Assembly: GCA_013423325.1 (NCBI GenBank)
Contig: BLJB01000039.1
Span: 422,742 to 486,741, forward strand
Direction: 5' to 3'
Source of the DNA: Usnea hakonensis
Lineage: Eukaryota; Ascomycota; Lecanoromycetes; Lecanorales; Parmeliaceae
Length of the DNA stretch: 64,000 nucleotides
The first letter of the stretch is position 1. The number at the start of each line of letters is the position of its first letter. Shown here piece after piece: positions 43,071 to 54,254 of the stretch. Position numbers and translations under genes: made by a program. The notes under the pieces were generated by a model that saw only the letters and a list, made by a program, of their open reading frames with translations, ran no database searches and was not told the DNA's origin.

Positions 43071-43898
43071 TGACCAGATGATAGAGGGACGTATACATTA
43101 CTTAGCAATAATAGTGGTTTCTAGAGTAGAGGGTGAAGGTGGGTAAATCCGATTCGGGGGAATAAACCAAGAGAGCAGTCGTCGTAGGAAATTAGAGTAC
43201 GTCCGAGAGTTAAATTACACGTATCAAACCAAGGTAGCGGGGCTTGGTTATTTTACCTTACTTACCCTCAGTACTTAAGGTAGATACGAATGCGTCGTGA
43301 CGATCAGATCATGCATGGAACCCAAGGCTCCACTGCTCCGTTATAAGAGCTGTATTGGTCATGTAAGGAAAAAGCCATGTAAGATTTGTCTTTGACCTAC
43401 ACAAACCTGTTATCGTATGGCATTGCGCCTGAGAAGTAAGCAGATAATGGTATTACCTCTCACTCCTTCCCTTCTCTCACCTCCCTCATTGCTATTGTCT
43501 CCTATCTCCCTACCACCTGTCTCTCTCTCTATTCGCAGATCCCAAGCATTACCTCACATGAACCCGACATTACACTACGATATTGCCAACATCAGACCCA
43601 CCATTTGCCCAGCTTTGCTTTTTGGTTGCCCCGTTACTCTGCCGCTCACTTGGCTTGCTCCTTTGCTTGGTCTTTTGCTTTTGTTGAATTGCTCGTTGGC
43701 CTACCTATTGTTGACAAGCCCGTGGCTCCTCCCTCCTTGTTCATGAGGTGGAGCTCGCTCTTGAGCTCACAATTTCCCGTCTCTTTCATGAACCTTGTGG
43801 ACTTTCCACATCAAATTGGTGTGACCCGAGCCGCAACCTCTACAAATTACAGGAGTTCCAAGTACACCCGAGGTCCTCGACTTTCAACTGACAGCACG
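43071..43898. promoter_or_regulatory. MFS gene upstream region with pyrimidine-rich leader
   Basis: 828 bp. The stretch 43456-43535 is strongly C/T-rich, as in many fungal promoters and 5' leaders. AGTAC/TTACCTTACTTACC words occur at about 43250-43285. The MFS frame stays open upstream of the chosen ATG to 43605, with alternative ATGs at 43743 and 43788. Confidence 0.45.
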
Positions 43899-46074
43899 AT
43901 GACTATTTCTGACCGAATCTCAAAGAGTGAGATCACTCTAACGCCCGGAAGCGACGGAGTCCCAGACTACCAGCAGTATCTGCAGAAAAACAGTCCAGAA
44001 AGTAGCCGGGGCGATGCCTCTCTTGTCCATTTTCCTCCCACGGTAAACCAGGAGACACAGAGACCGGACTCCTTGGTGGCTACTCCCACTCCTACGCTCG
44101 ATAAAGACATTGGGCTTGGAGTTCCCGCCCCTCCAGTATTTCAGAGAATAAGCTCTGCTCATCCACGTAGGGTGTGGAACAAGAACCCTCGCAGAACCGA
44201 GGCTGCAAGAGATCCCCACGAATATCCCGGGCCTGTTGCCCTCTCCCTTCTCACGGTCGGCATATGCTTGTCTGTGTTCTTGGTGTCTCTGGATAGGACA
44301 ATTGTCGCTACGGTATGAACATTTTGAGAGAGTCTAAATGCCAGATTGAACTAATTGACTTTCTTTCAAGGCCATACCGCGCATCACTGACGACTTTCAT
44401 TCCTCTGAGGACGTTGGTTGGTACGGTAGCGCGTATCTGGTTACCGCTGGCGCTCTCCAGCCCATCTATGGGCGGATCTTCGTCTCCTTTAATGTAAAGT
44501 GGTCTTTCCTCTGGGCCTTAGGCATCTTCGAGCTCGGAAGTCTCATCTGTGGAGTCGCGCCTAGTTCCCTCGCACTCATCGTGGGTAGAGCCATTGCTGG
44601 ATGGGGAAGTGCCGGCATACTGACAGGGTCATTCGTTATTGTCGCGCATGCCGTACCTTTGCAAAGAAGACCGGTGTTTTCGGCCGCTGTTGGCGTAATG
44701 TTCGGACTTGGAGCTATTGTTGGTCCCTTATTGGGTGGTGCATTCACTGATCGTGTCACATGGCGCTGGTGGTAAATCGACCCACTGTCCAAGATGTGCT
44801 GATCAATGTCTGATAATATGAACAGTTTCTACTTCAACTTACCTGTCTGTGGCGCCACTGTGGTCTCCATGATCCTTTTCTTCAAACCACACAAGGATAT
44901 CCAAGAGAGCGATAAGCCATTCTTGGAAAAGATACTCACCCTTGACCTCATTGGCAACTTTCTCCTGATCGTGGCAGCAGTTATGCTGTTCCTCGCTTTA
45001 CAATTCAATGAGGCATATTGGTCATGGAGTAGCGCACGGATAATCGGTCTACTGGTTGGCTCCGGAACTACCGCCGTCATCTTCGTTCTCTGGCAATGGC
45101 GACGGGGCGACAAGGCGCTGCTTCCACCACGTATCGTTCTCCAGCGTAGCGTCGCGGCCAGCTGCTTAGGTGCCTTCTTCATCTACGGGACCTTCTTAGT
45201 CCATGCTTATTACCTCCCCATCTGGTTCCAAGCTATAAAAGACGATACTGCAATTAAGTCTGGAGTCTCCCTGATAGCTTACGTGGCAGGCAACGCACTC
45301 TTCTCAGTCATTGCTGGGATCTCGGTCAGTCGATTTGGTTACTTCGCTCCTCCAGCCATCATCGGCGCCGCCATCGGAACGGTGGGATGTGGGTTGCTCT
45401 CCACACTTCAGGTGGACAGTGGCCCGGGCCAGTGGGCGGGTTACCAGATTCTTACCTCAGCTGGACTCGGCATGGCGGTCCAACAGGGTGTCATTGCTGT
45501 CCAAACGGTCCTCACGTTGGAACAGATTCCAATCGGGATCGCTGCGGTTATTAGCATGCAAAGTCTAGGGGGATCTGTTTTCGTCTCAGTGGGCAACAAC
45601 ATACTGCAAAACATCCTAGATCAAGCATCCGCTGCAAGGGAACTTTCAGGCGTAGACGTCAAGGCAGTTATTGCCGCTGGAGCAACACAATTTCGCTCTA
45701 TTGTGCCTGCGCAATCCCTGCCTGCTTTGCTAGTCGCTTACAATTACGCTCTTCAAAGGGTGTTCATCGCTGCAATCCCTCTTTCCGGTCTCGCCTTCAT
45801 CGTTGCCCTTGGGCTTGAATGGAGGAGCGTCAGGGACAAGAAACCTACACTCGAGGCTGCTTTGGGACCGGCGACGGAGTATAGTGTTAATGAAGGTACC
45901 CTGGTTTCCCAGTCACGACGGCGAAGCGAAGAGAGCATCAGGACTACGGGAAGCCAGGAGAAGACTAGCTTCGAGACTGCGAGAACGTCGTTGCAGCTGC
46001 CTTTGAGAGATCTGCCAGAGGTCGCGCAGCCGAGGCAGAGTCAGATTTCTATTCCGGGTTCGTGGTGCGATTAA
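43899..46074 (+). CDS. MFS multidrug/toxin efflux transporter, DHA14 type
   Basis: Proton-driven exporter of the 14-helix drug:H+ antiporter group. Exons 43899-44312, 44371-44771 and 44826-46074 (687 aa). A long polar N-terminal tail (about 125 residues) precedes helix 1. Family motifs: LDRTIVATAIPRITDDF across the first intron, GWYGSAYLVTAGALQPIYG, GRAIAGWGSAGIL, motif C-like GAIVGPLLGGAFTD, and WRWCFYFNLP across the second intron. About 14 hydrophobic segments are visible. The C-terminal tail is Ser/Arg-rich and ends IPGSWCD. Close relatives occur both as stand-alone pumps and in toxin or polyketide clusters; the cargo is unknown. Confidence 0.9.
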
Positions 46075-46427
46075 AATCAGTCAGGCACTTATTTTGGCTA
46101 CCAGTAATGAATTTGCAATGTAATTGACCGCTCCCCTAGTAAATAATATGTATAGCAACTTATTGATCCATTCATTCAATCAATCCAACAGGCGTCCGGA
46201 AGTTGAGCTCATCGCATTTTCTGGCTCGAGGCATACTTGCCCCAATCCGAAGTTTCGCCTCAACAAACACCGAAACCCCTAAGAAAACAACGGTCGATTG
46301 TAGCAAATACTTTTACATTATATGCTTCTCTTATAATTTTATAAGCTATGGAATTATAGTTTCAGACATTGGGAAGCCTTTGTCGACAATGCCATTCGGC
46401 CAAACGAACCGCCGTCTCTGGCAACGC
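46075..46427. other. Convergent spacer, MFS / Rds1-like
   Basis: 353 bp between two stop codons, A/T-rich near 46310-46350. Nothing else seen. Confidence 0.4.
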
Positions 46428-47537
46428 TTACATGACCCCACTGTTGACCTCCACCGGTTGCTCGGTAATGATCAATGGTCCTGCCTTGACAGAATCGATC
46501 GTCGGTGCACCTGGTGTGTCCGAGATGACTGCAAGGAACAGGCCCCTGGCTTCAAATTCTGGTGGTATAATTGACGCGTTGGTCTTGATGTCAAATGGCT
46601 CTGTGATGCTGATCAAACCATGGAAGAAAACGGCGTAGTAAGTCTTGCCAGCTTCGAAGTGAGGCTGATTACCCGGTTCGGAAAAGGCGAACGTGACCGG
46701 CGACCCGGGCAGTAGCGTCGTCGAATTGTCCTTGTAGCTCAACGAAGGTAGAGACTGGCTCGGAACCGGGTAATCAGGGTTACCTGGTGGGCAAGACCCG
46801 GGCACGATGAACACCTTCGTTGTGTCGAGAATTTCGTTTGCGTATGGAAAGACTGTGTCGACGGGGCCACCGAAAGGAGACTGCTGCCAGATATCGATGA
46901 GGCCCCAGGCTTCGTGTCGTGACTCGGTCTCAGCAATCGCGACCAAGGCAGCCTTGGACGAGTCCAGCTTTGCTTGGAGGATGAGGCCTGTCAAGAATGC
47001 CATGCTGGAAATCTCGACCACGGTATGGGCAGCAAGATAGGCGATGGGGCTGGTAATACCGAACTGATATTTGCAAGGTGCGGGCTTGGTGGACGCATTA
47101 GAGATTTGCTCCTCAAAGATACGGCCATGACCCGCTTCATTGTCACGGATTTCGATAATCCTCTGATACGTATGTGCAGGATAGCCGGCTTCTTCGAAAA
47201 CAGATTGGTTGAAAGTCTCTACACCATATTGATAAAAGGCAAAGATAGCCCATTCTGCACCGAGGAGATTCTGGAAAAGAAGGTCGTCGGCACCTGCGGT
47301 ACCATTACTAGTCGGAAAGACTGGCTGGGAGTAGTTCCCAGGAAAGGGGGGCGAGGTGCTATTGTTGCTGGTATAGTAGGACGACTTGGCAGGGACTGGT
47401 CCAAAAGTAGGATCGTCGAGGATCTGACTGGAACCTGACGGAGAGGGAGATGGTGAGACAGTCGGCGCAGGTGCGGCGTTCAATTCGACGGCAAGCAGAA
47501 AGCCGGCGGAAAGAAGACTGGAAGAAGCTAGACGCAT
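46428..47537 (-). CDS. Rds1-like secreted stress protein with ferritin-like domain
   Basis: Single exon of 369 aa. A signal peptide is clear (MRLASSSLLSAGFLLAVELNA), then a Pro/Ser/Thr-rich segment with several N-glycosylation sites. The ferritin-like fold runs about residues 80-240, with helices LFQNLLGAEWAIFAFYQYGVE, EIRDNEAGHGRIFEEQI and AIAETESRHEAW supplying Glu/His positions of the E...ExxH type. The C-terminal domain is beta-rich. S. pombe rds1 is induced by glucose, ammonium, phosphate or CO2 shifts and temperature; the biochemical activity of the family is not settled. Secretion is inferred from the leader. Confidence 0.88.
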   Translation of the reverse strand: MRLASSSLLSAGFLLAVELNAAPAPTVSPSPSPSGSSQILDDPTFGPVPAKSSYYTSNNSTSPPFPGNYSQPVFPTSNGTAGADDLLFQNLLGAEWAIFAFYQYGVETFNQSVFEEAGYPAHTYQRIIEIRDNEAGHGRIFEEQISNASTKPAPCKYQFGITSPIAYLAAHTVVEISSMAFLTGLILQAKLDSSKAALVAIAETESRHEAWGLIDIWQQSPFGGPVDTVFPYANEILDTTKVFIVPGSCPPGNPDYPVPSQSLPSLSYKDNSTTLLPGSPVTFAFSEPGNQPHFEAGKTYYAVFFHGLISITEPFDIKTNASIIPPEFEARGLFLAVISDTPGAPTIDSVKAGPLIITEQPVEVNSGVM

Positions 47538-48173
47538 CTCGAAAGCGATATATGGCTACGATTGTTCAAGAGATCAAGATGAATTCAATGTCCACAAAAA
47601 CGAGGAAGGAGTGGAAAGGGTAGGCTGTGTTCAGCAGTTATACACATTCTCCTAGTTGGCTAGGCCTGGCCAATGATACATACGAACATATGATACCATC
47701 GAAACCGAGTTGAAACCATAGCAGAGCAGTAACTTTGAGAAATGACAAGGAAAAAGGCTTTGGGGGCTAGATGCATGATCGGGGAGGGTATCATGGAAGA
47801 TGATGTGCTCGATTTGAACTGCCGCCACCAATCGGGATCAAGGGGAGGTAATTTAAGAGAAGACGTGCACAGCGTGAAAGCCATTTTGGGGAAAGCAAAG
47901 GCAAGAGCACCTGTTGGATACGAGAACGAAGTGGGGCTGATGCGAAAGCGGCCACAAGGGGCGCCGAGGTGATATCAAGAGGTGGTGGAGAAGGTAAGTA
48001 AGGTATACTACCTCGTCCATACAAACGGCATAGATCGACTATCAACAAGAGAAGGGTGGCGGTCAGCTAATCCGTAAGCACTGTCTCGCGCTCCCAACAG
48101 ATTCTCCATGGTTGTGCGTAGTTGATTGATAGGGCTCGATAGGAATAGATTTGCATAGGCGCGCCATTCTGCG

Positions 48174-48205
48174 ACTTTTCCACTTTTCCACTTTCCCACT
48201 TTTCC
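48174..48205. repeat. Tandem (ACTTTTCC)4
   Basis: Three exact copies and one single-base variant (ACTTTCCC) of an 8-bp unit in direct tandem. Confidence 0.85.
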
Positions 48206-48549
48206 AGTGTGAAGGAAAAGGCTTTTTAGTCCATGTTTATTCAATGCCGTGACAGTATCACAATGATCGAAAAGGGAAAGGGGCTTGCATTAGTTGTTAG
48301 TTAATGCTGGTGTATAGCTTGAGGTACGGAGATACGGAACAATAGAGACGCAAGATGACGACTCAAAGAAGAGCACATCATGACTCATGGGTAAAATGAA
48401 TGAGATGATGGGAAGTAAGTTCAAAGATGATAAATTCCAAAAAATCGGTATAGTACGTAGTACTTTAACGTAAGCTAGTCTCTGCAGGGTACTCCACCGG
48501 CCTCGCGGCCTTACGGCCTCCCTGCAGTAGTGTAACATGGAACCCGCAT

Positions 48550-48600
48550 CTTCAGGGCTCAGGGTTCAGCTTCCTTGCAAGCTTCAGGGTTCAGGGCTCG
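48550..48600. repeat. Degenerate 7-bp TTCAGGG repeats
   Basis: TTCAGGG CTCAGGG TTCAG, an AAGCTTCC-like interruption, then TTCAGGG TTCAGGG CTCGG. A period of seven bases with TTCAGGG/CTCAGGG units, reminiscent of but not equal to the TTAGGG telomere repeat. Confidence 0.65.
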
Positions 48601-49278
48601 GCGTTCGGCTGCCGTCCTCCCAAGTCCCCCACTTGCCGCATAAGCCTAAATTCAATACCGTAAGGTGTATATATATTACCTACCTTATTCAATGGGGATT
48701 TGGGGGGCTAGGCGGGGAAGGGAAAGAATTCGATAGCATTCTGTTCGTTTTGCCCCAACCTTGTCCCTTCTCCCGACGCGCCTAACGCCAACTACTTTAC
48801 CTATCTCCTTCACCCTTCCAGCTCCGAGAAGCACGAGCGCAATCTGCGCTAGCAAATCTCACCGACATAATCCCCCAAAATCATGGCAAGAGTCAAGTTG
48901 TAAGAGGCAAGATGTGCAGCGCCGCGCTTGCTTGGAATGAGCATGGCCAATCGGATGGCAAAGGCATAGGAATATCTCTCTCATCAATCCTGCCGATCTT
49001 GACTCGCCCAAAGAGGTGCCATAGGAAACGTGGCTTCTGCTTGCCATGTTACGAGCTGCATCGAACCGCTTGCTGAACCATGGATCCAAGACGCTGCCTG
49101 CCCCGTCTGCTTCATCGAAAAGACTGCATGAAATCAGGGCCCACGGGCCCAGCAGGCTAATTATTCGAGTCCGTGGCACAAATCTGGAACAACATCTCTC
49201 ATGTGGCCGTCATATCGAGTCTATACTGAGCCATCGCTACCAACGACATCATCGTCTGCAACCACTGCGACTTTCAGA

Positions 49279-51128
49279 ATGCCCGTCTTCTCGCTCTTGA
49301 ACTTCCTGCTGGGTGCCGCTGCTCTCATTCTTTACAGGCTCCTTTCTTCCATGCGCGAGAAAAGACGACAGCATGCGGAAAGTGTACGTCGGGGATGTGG
49401 GCCTTGTCCTGCTCTGCCGAAGAAAGACATACTCGGCATCACGAGGTTTCGAGAAAGTATTCGGGCAACTCGCGCTGAGCGTGGGCCCAAGTACATTATC
49501 GAGTCCTTGGACGCAGCGGGGAAGAACATCCACACAGCCTTGGTCCGTGTCTTAGACTATGATTTGTATGTGACCCGCGACCCAGAGAATGCTAGGGCCT
49601 GCTTCTCCTCGCAATCCCACGATTTCGACATAGGAGTCCATAGGACTCAAAGCTGGAAGCCGCTACTCGGCACAGGCATCTTCACGTCGCAGGGAGAGGC
49701 TTGTATGTATGCTCTTAGTGATCCTTCCATTGCAAGTCATGTTGTGAGAGCAACAGGCGCTTTCTACTCAAGAATCTGCCTTGTCATTCAATCTTCTGCA
49801 TTGTGTCTGGCGGTGCTGACCCCATAATGCGGATAGGGAAACACTCTCGAGCCCTGGTGAGGCCACAGTTCTCAAAGGAACAAATATCAGATTTGGACCT
49901 GGCCGGGAGACATACGCAATATCTGCTGGACCAAATCGTGCCCGGAGCCGACGGCTGGACGCGCACCATGAACCTTCAACCTCTCTTCTACAACTTTGCT
50001 CTCGACACAGTTACGGAATTCCTTTTTGGACGCTCCGTACACGCCCAAAAACATGCTGCTCATGCAACGCTCCCTACAGCCTCTGGCGTAGATGAACCTA
50101 ATCTTGTCGAGCTTGGCACAAACTTCGACCAAGGAAAGCACTGGATCGAGGAAAGAGGGGCCTTCTATAAATGGTACTGGCTCATTTCCAGTAAAGACTT
50201 CGATCACCGTTGTCGTGAAATACACAAGCTGGTTGATTGGTTCGTGCGGACACGTCTGCAAGCCGACGAAAAAGCCACAGACTCCGAGATGGAGGACGGT
50301 AAAAAGAAATTCATCCTTCTCAACGAACTAGCCAAAGAGACACAGAATCCTCTCGAGCTCCGCAATGAGTGCCTCTCCCTTCTCTTCGCGGGTCGTGACA
50401 CTGCTGGTGCATTACTCGGCTGGGTCTTTTATTTCCTTGCCCGCCACGAGCGCGTCTTCCAGAAACTTCGTGCCATCGTCCTCGAAACCTTTGGCCCTTC
50501 AACAACCAGCGACATCAGCTTTGCGCAACTCAAAGCGTGTCAGTACATGCTGCACATGATCAACGAATGCTTTCGCGTTGCTGCAGTGATCCCTCTGAAT
50601 GAGCGAGTCGCTGTGCGCGATACAACTTTGCCGAGCGGCGGGGGCCCTGATGGCTCCCAACCTATCTTCGTTCCCAAAGGCAGACAGATATTAATTGCCA
50701 CATATGCTATGCAGCATCGTGCCGACATTTGGGGTGAAGATGTGGAAGAATTCAAGCCTGAGAGGTGGGAAGGGAGGAAGGTGGGGTGGGAATATATCCC
50801 ATTCGGTGCAGGCCCGCGAAGTTGTCTTGGCCGTAAGTCAATCTCTGCTATTGCTCAGCTCAAGAATCAAAGCAGTCGAATTGTATGCTCCATATTGCAA
50901 TCTTGTTTACTCTAAAGTTTGGGTTCAATACTATCGACCGACGCTGACGTCAAATGCGCGATCATAGAACAATTTTCATTGACGGAAACAAGCTATGTTG
51001 TGGTGAGATTTCTGCAGATGTTTGATCGCATTGAAAATATGGAGGAACCCGGGCCAATTCGCCTGCATCACGCTATTGAGAACAGGAGCGGGTCTGGGGT
51101 TCAAGTCAGACTCCATGCGGCGAGTTAA
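49279..51128 (+). CDS. Cytochrome P450, CYP52-like fatty acid/alkane hydroxylase
   Basis: ER-bound monooxygenase; CYP52-type enzymes omega-hydroxylate alkanes and fatty acids. Exons 49279-49702, 49837-50832 and 50968-51128 (526 aa). N-terminal anchor FSLLNFLLGAAALILYRLL. The first join restores WKHSRALVRPQFSKEQI, typical of the family. Motifs: oxygen-binding AGRDTAGALLGW, ExxR as ECFRVAAVIPLNERV, FKPERW, and heme loop FGAGPRSCLGQQF split by the last intron, followed by LTETSYVVVRFLQMF. An upstream in-frame ATG at 49201 would add 26 residues without membrane character, so 49279 is preferred. The 3' end converges on the acyltransferase gene. Confidence 0.9.
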
Positions 51129-51331
51129 CCGACCGGCTCCAAAACAAAGCTTGGAAGGGTACTCGGCGTAGGCGCGTTGGCAATACTGATGCTAAAATGA
51201 TCTGCCCTATTCCATGCTTGGCGATTGCTAGTATAATATCAAACGCCAATTCCACTGAATCAGCCCTTTACGTTGTTGCAGCTGATACTTCCGATCGACG
51301 TGTCTCATTTGGATTCCTGTTTTCTTTAATT

Positions 51332-53460
51332 TTATTCAAATTTCTTGCGAGCAGGGAGGACGTTTGCACTTTTCGCGTTCTTTACTCCCGTTACTATAGA
51401 CTCTGATTTGAATTTCTGAGATCCAGATGGTGCTTGCCGCTTCGTGTTTAAGGACTTGGACGCAGAGCTTGCCGGATCTTTCGTCGTAGGATGTTTTGGC
51501 TTCATTTTTGTAGTCACAAAGCCCCCATTGGCTATGACGTTTGTCTTTTTTGGCTTGTCTTTTAACGGCGGCTTCGCGTTTGACTTACCAAGTGCTGCTC
51601 TAGACACAGACTTAGCCTTCGACCCCTTCAGAGGAACCTTCTTCAGTGGCTGCAGATTGTTTATTGGAGCGCCATAAGCCGAAAGTGTTTGCGGAACAGG
51701 GCATTTTATTCGAGTCTTGTGTGGGATGGCGGAGGCTGTTGTAGCCGTGTCAGTTTTTGGCTTCGAGCTTCGCGCCGTAATTGCTTCCATTCTAGCGGGG
51801 TCAAGACCTTGAGTGGGGAAATCATCTAACGGGACTCCGTTTAGTGTGACAGGTTTGCGAGCTGCTGCTGGCGTTGGCGACGCTTTACTCTTGAGACCAG
51901 GCTTCTTCGACTTTACCGCCTTTGTACCAGCTGACTTAGTAATGCCCTCAGCAGGAAAGTCTTTCTGCGGAACCCCATTCAAAGTTACCACGCCGTGAGC
52001 CAAGGCTGCATTTCTAAGCTTACTACCTTTGCCGTTGTCTTGTTCTTGCAAAGCTTTTGCTGCCGCAGCCCTCAACTGCTTCTGATTGGGAACTTTGATC
52101 TGACCTTTCTGATAAGCATCTATCTGCTTAAGCACGGTCTTTTGGTCGACGGATTTAATCTTGTTCAAGATTTCCGTTGGAAGAGCTCCGTAGAACATAT
52201 ACAAGACAAGAGCAAGTAAGCCGATCGGTGCGAAAACCTGCAAGAACTCGTACCAATACTTTGGCTTAATCTCCGCTTCGATGTGGCCAGCACCACGTAT
52301 GGTCTCTCCTTTCGAGTTCTTACTGGTGCCTTGGTCGGCCGGGAAGCGACCAGTACGAAGGTAGTCTTCGATGAACATGTCCTTCTCACTCCAGCGACTT
52401 CGAAGCCATAGCTCGAACATCTTGGGGTCGTCTAGGGGTATGGAGGAAAGTCGGAAGCGACGCCAGTACATATTGACTGACTTTGGCGGGCGACCGCCGA
52501 AATAAGAGGCTCCTACAGTGAAAATGTCCTGAGCAAACTCCCCGCGAGGTACCCCCTCATAGGCGATTGTGCAATCGTAAACGTAATCGACAGTCTTTCG
52601 GAGCTCTTGTAGGATGAATTGTAGTCCAGTGCTGCGCGGCAACAGCATGTGCCGCATATCGTCTATCCCATTCTTCTCTGCCCACCTCTTGCTAGCTTCT
52701 CTGGTGCTATCGGCCAGATTAGTCCCTTCTGGGAACATCATTAGCCACATTGGATCCTTGGGATTGTTGAACTTTTGCAGATGGGCAGCCATACGAGGCT
52801 TATCCTGCTCCCACTTTCGTTTAAGAAAAATGAACTGGGCGAACTGCATGCCCCAGCCAATGACAGGTATGCGTTTTAGGGACTCTTTGAGAACAACATA
52901 GATTCGACCGTGCATGCCAGCTGCGTAGCCGATCCACCAGAGATACAGCCAATCGGTATAGATTTGATGATTTGCAATAAGGATCATTCTTTGAGGAAAA
53001 TCGCAAAGCAGAGACCCATCCAGGCTCTGTAATAATTGTCCCCGCATGGTGCTGTCCCCGCTGACCCTTACCACTGTCGGAGCCCACCACTGAGTCATTG
53101 TCATTGTCAAAAGGCCCCATGACTGTTTCGTGAATGCTATCCACGCATTATACCAGTCTTCGTTAACGAGATACAGGGGAGCGCCAAGGAACTGGGATGC
53201 GTTAATCCTACAAAAGTATCAGCGAACCGTGATGCAGAGAATTCAAGGTGGAATGAGCGGAGATGATTCTCGCAATAGACTCACGCCATACACCCCGAGA
53301 CAAAATACCCAGCAAGAGTCAACGCTCTGGAAGCCTGCGATTGCTTAAGCTCGCCATTAGGGGGTTGCGGCGGCTTGGATGGCTTAGTCGATATACCGTA
53401 GCCAAAGTCTTGCTTTATGTTGATACCAGCGAAAGACCTGGATCCACTGGAGGTACCCAT
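51332..53460 (-). CDS. Lysophospholipid/LPA acyltransferase (AGPAT, LCLAT1-like) with long basic tail
   Basis: Transfers acyl chains to lysophospholipids or lysophosphatidate in the ER. Exons 53460-53285 and 53207-51332 (683 aa). The first join gives GCMAINASQFLGAPLYLVNED, typical of fungal members. Catalytic box NHQIYTDW (H139, D144), acceptor motif FPEGTNLA (about 217-224), and membrane segments near the N-terminus and at about 380-400 (APIGLLALVLYMFYG). The distal 260 residues are Lys/Ala/Ser/Pro-rich, unusually long for the family, and contain a repeated VTLNGVPxxDFPxxG motif at about 465-481 and 511-527. A 138-bp MITE lies 127 bp upstream of the start. Confidence 0.88.
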
Positions 53461-54254
53461 AATCTCACTAAGCCGTTTGAATTGGAAAAAGAGGTCGGTT
53501 GGAGGTCTGAATGAAGACCAAGAACATTGTTAGTCTTGTTGGAACTTGTGGTACGAGTACGTCGCGTGGCGGATTTACCCTTAAAGTACGGAGGTCGGCA
53601 TCGAAAGTCCTGGGACAAGCCCTAACCCTACCTTCGGAAGACGGCCCCAGTTTTGGGTGCAGGACATTATCCGAAGAGTCTTGGCATTCCCAGGACTTTC
53701 GATGGTTCGATGCCGACCTCCGTAGACCAGCCAACTTGGGGATAAACTAGGTGCGATATAAAAACTTTTCTCGAATAAGCTATCAATACATCATTAACTC
53801 TTTTTGAATCCTTTCATTTCCTATGAGGACAATCTAAAATCCTATTCAAACTGAGGTATAATTGAAGTCCTGTACTTTTTACAAAATTGCATCTGTGAAG
53901 GTATCTACGGATTTTTCAATCTCCATCTTTAATCAATGTGGGGCGCCGACTATATCAGGATCATGACATCGTGGAAAAGACTGCTTAGTCTGGCGTCATT
54001 TGCTTTGTCCCTTGTTGCTTACTTGGATGACAACTGTGGAATCGGATAAGATCCTTTCTGCGAGCTGGCAGAAGATCAACTGGGACGACAAAGGCTAACC
54101 AGACTGGGCCAATTGTTCTCGCTCAAGGTCACAACGATCTCACGCAAATGCGGCCAATGTTCGTGATACCAACTTGGACAGCTTTGAATCTTGTATGCGT
54201 CATCCAAATCTTTACCTGGGCAATTTTGAAGGAGTCCGTACTATCTTTATCTTG
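53461..54254. other. Acyltransferase upstream region with a MITE
   Basis: 794 bp between the acyltransferase start and the enoyl-CoA hydratase stop. Contains the TA-flanked MITE (53587-53724). The rest is A/T-rich and without a supported ORF. Confidence 0.5.
53587..53724. mobile_element. MITE, 138 bp with flanking TA, Tc1/mariner-like ends
   Basis: Between two TA dinucleotides lies an element with long terminal inverted repeats. The left end starts CGGAGGTCGGCATCGAA then AGTCCTGGGA; the right end read on the other strand is the same with 8 extra bases (CCATCGAA) after the first 17. The interior has CTTCGGAAGAC and TCCGAAGAGTC as a looser inverted pair. It has no coding capacity, so it needs a transposase in trans. 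TA flanks fit a Tc1/mariner target duplication. A related core sits at 31733-31829. Confidence 0.85.

Larger units (their letters stand above)
47538..49278. other. 1.7 kb repeat-bearing spacer, P450 and Rds1 promoters
   Basis: Holds four 8-bp ACTTTTCC units (48174-48205), a CTGCAGGG/CCCTGCAG inverted pair around GGCC words (about 48482-48535), TTCAGGG-type repeats (48550-48600) and a TAGTACGTAGTACTTT word near 48454. No supported gene; small ORFs overlap on both strands. Confidence 0.45.

Noticed and set aside
47660..49179. Several 60-106 codon ORFs before the CYP52-like gene
   Set aside because: All overlap on both strands, several start with non-ATG codons, and none shows a domain.
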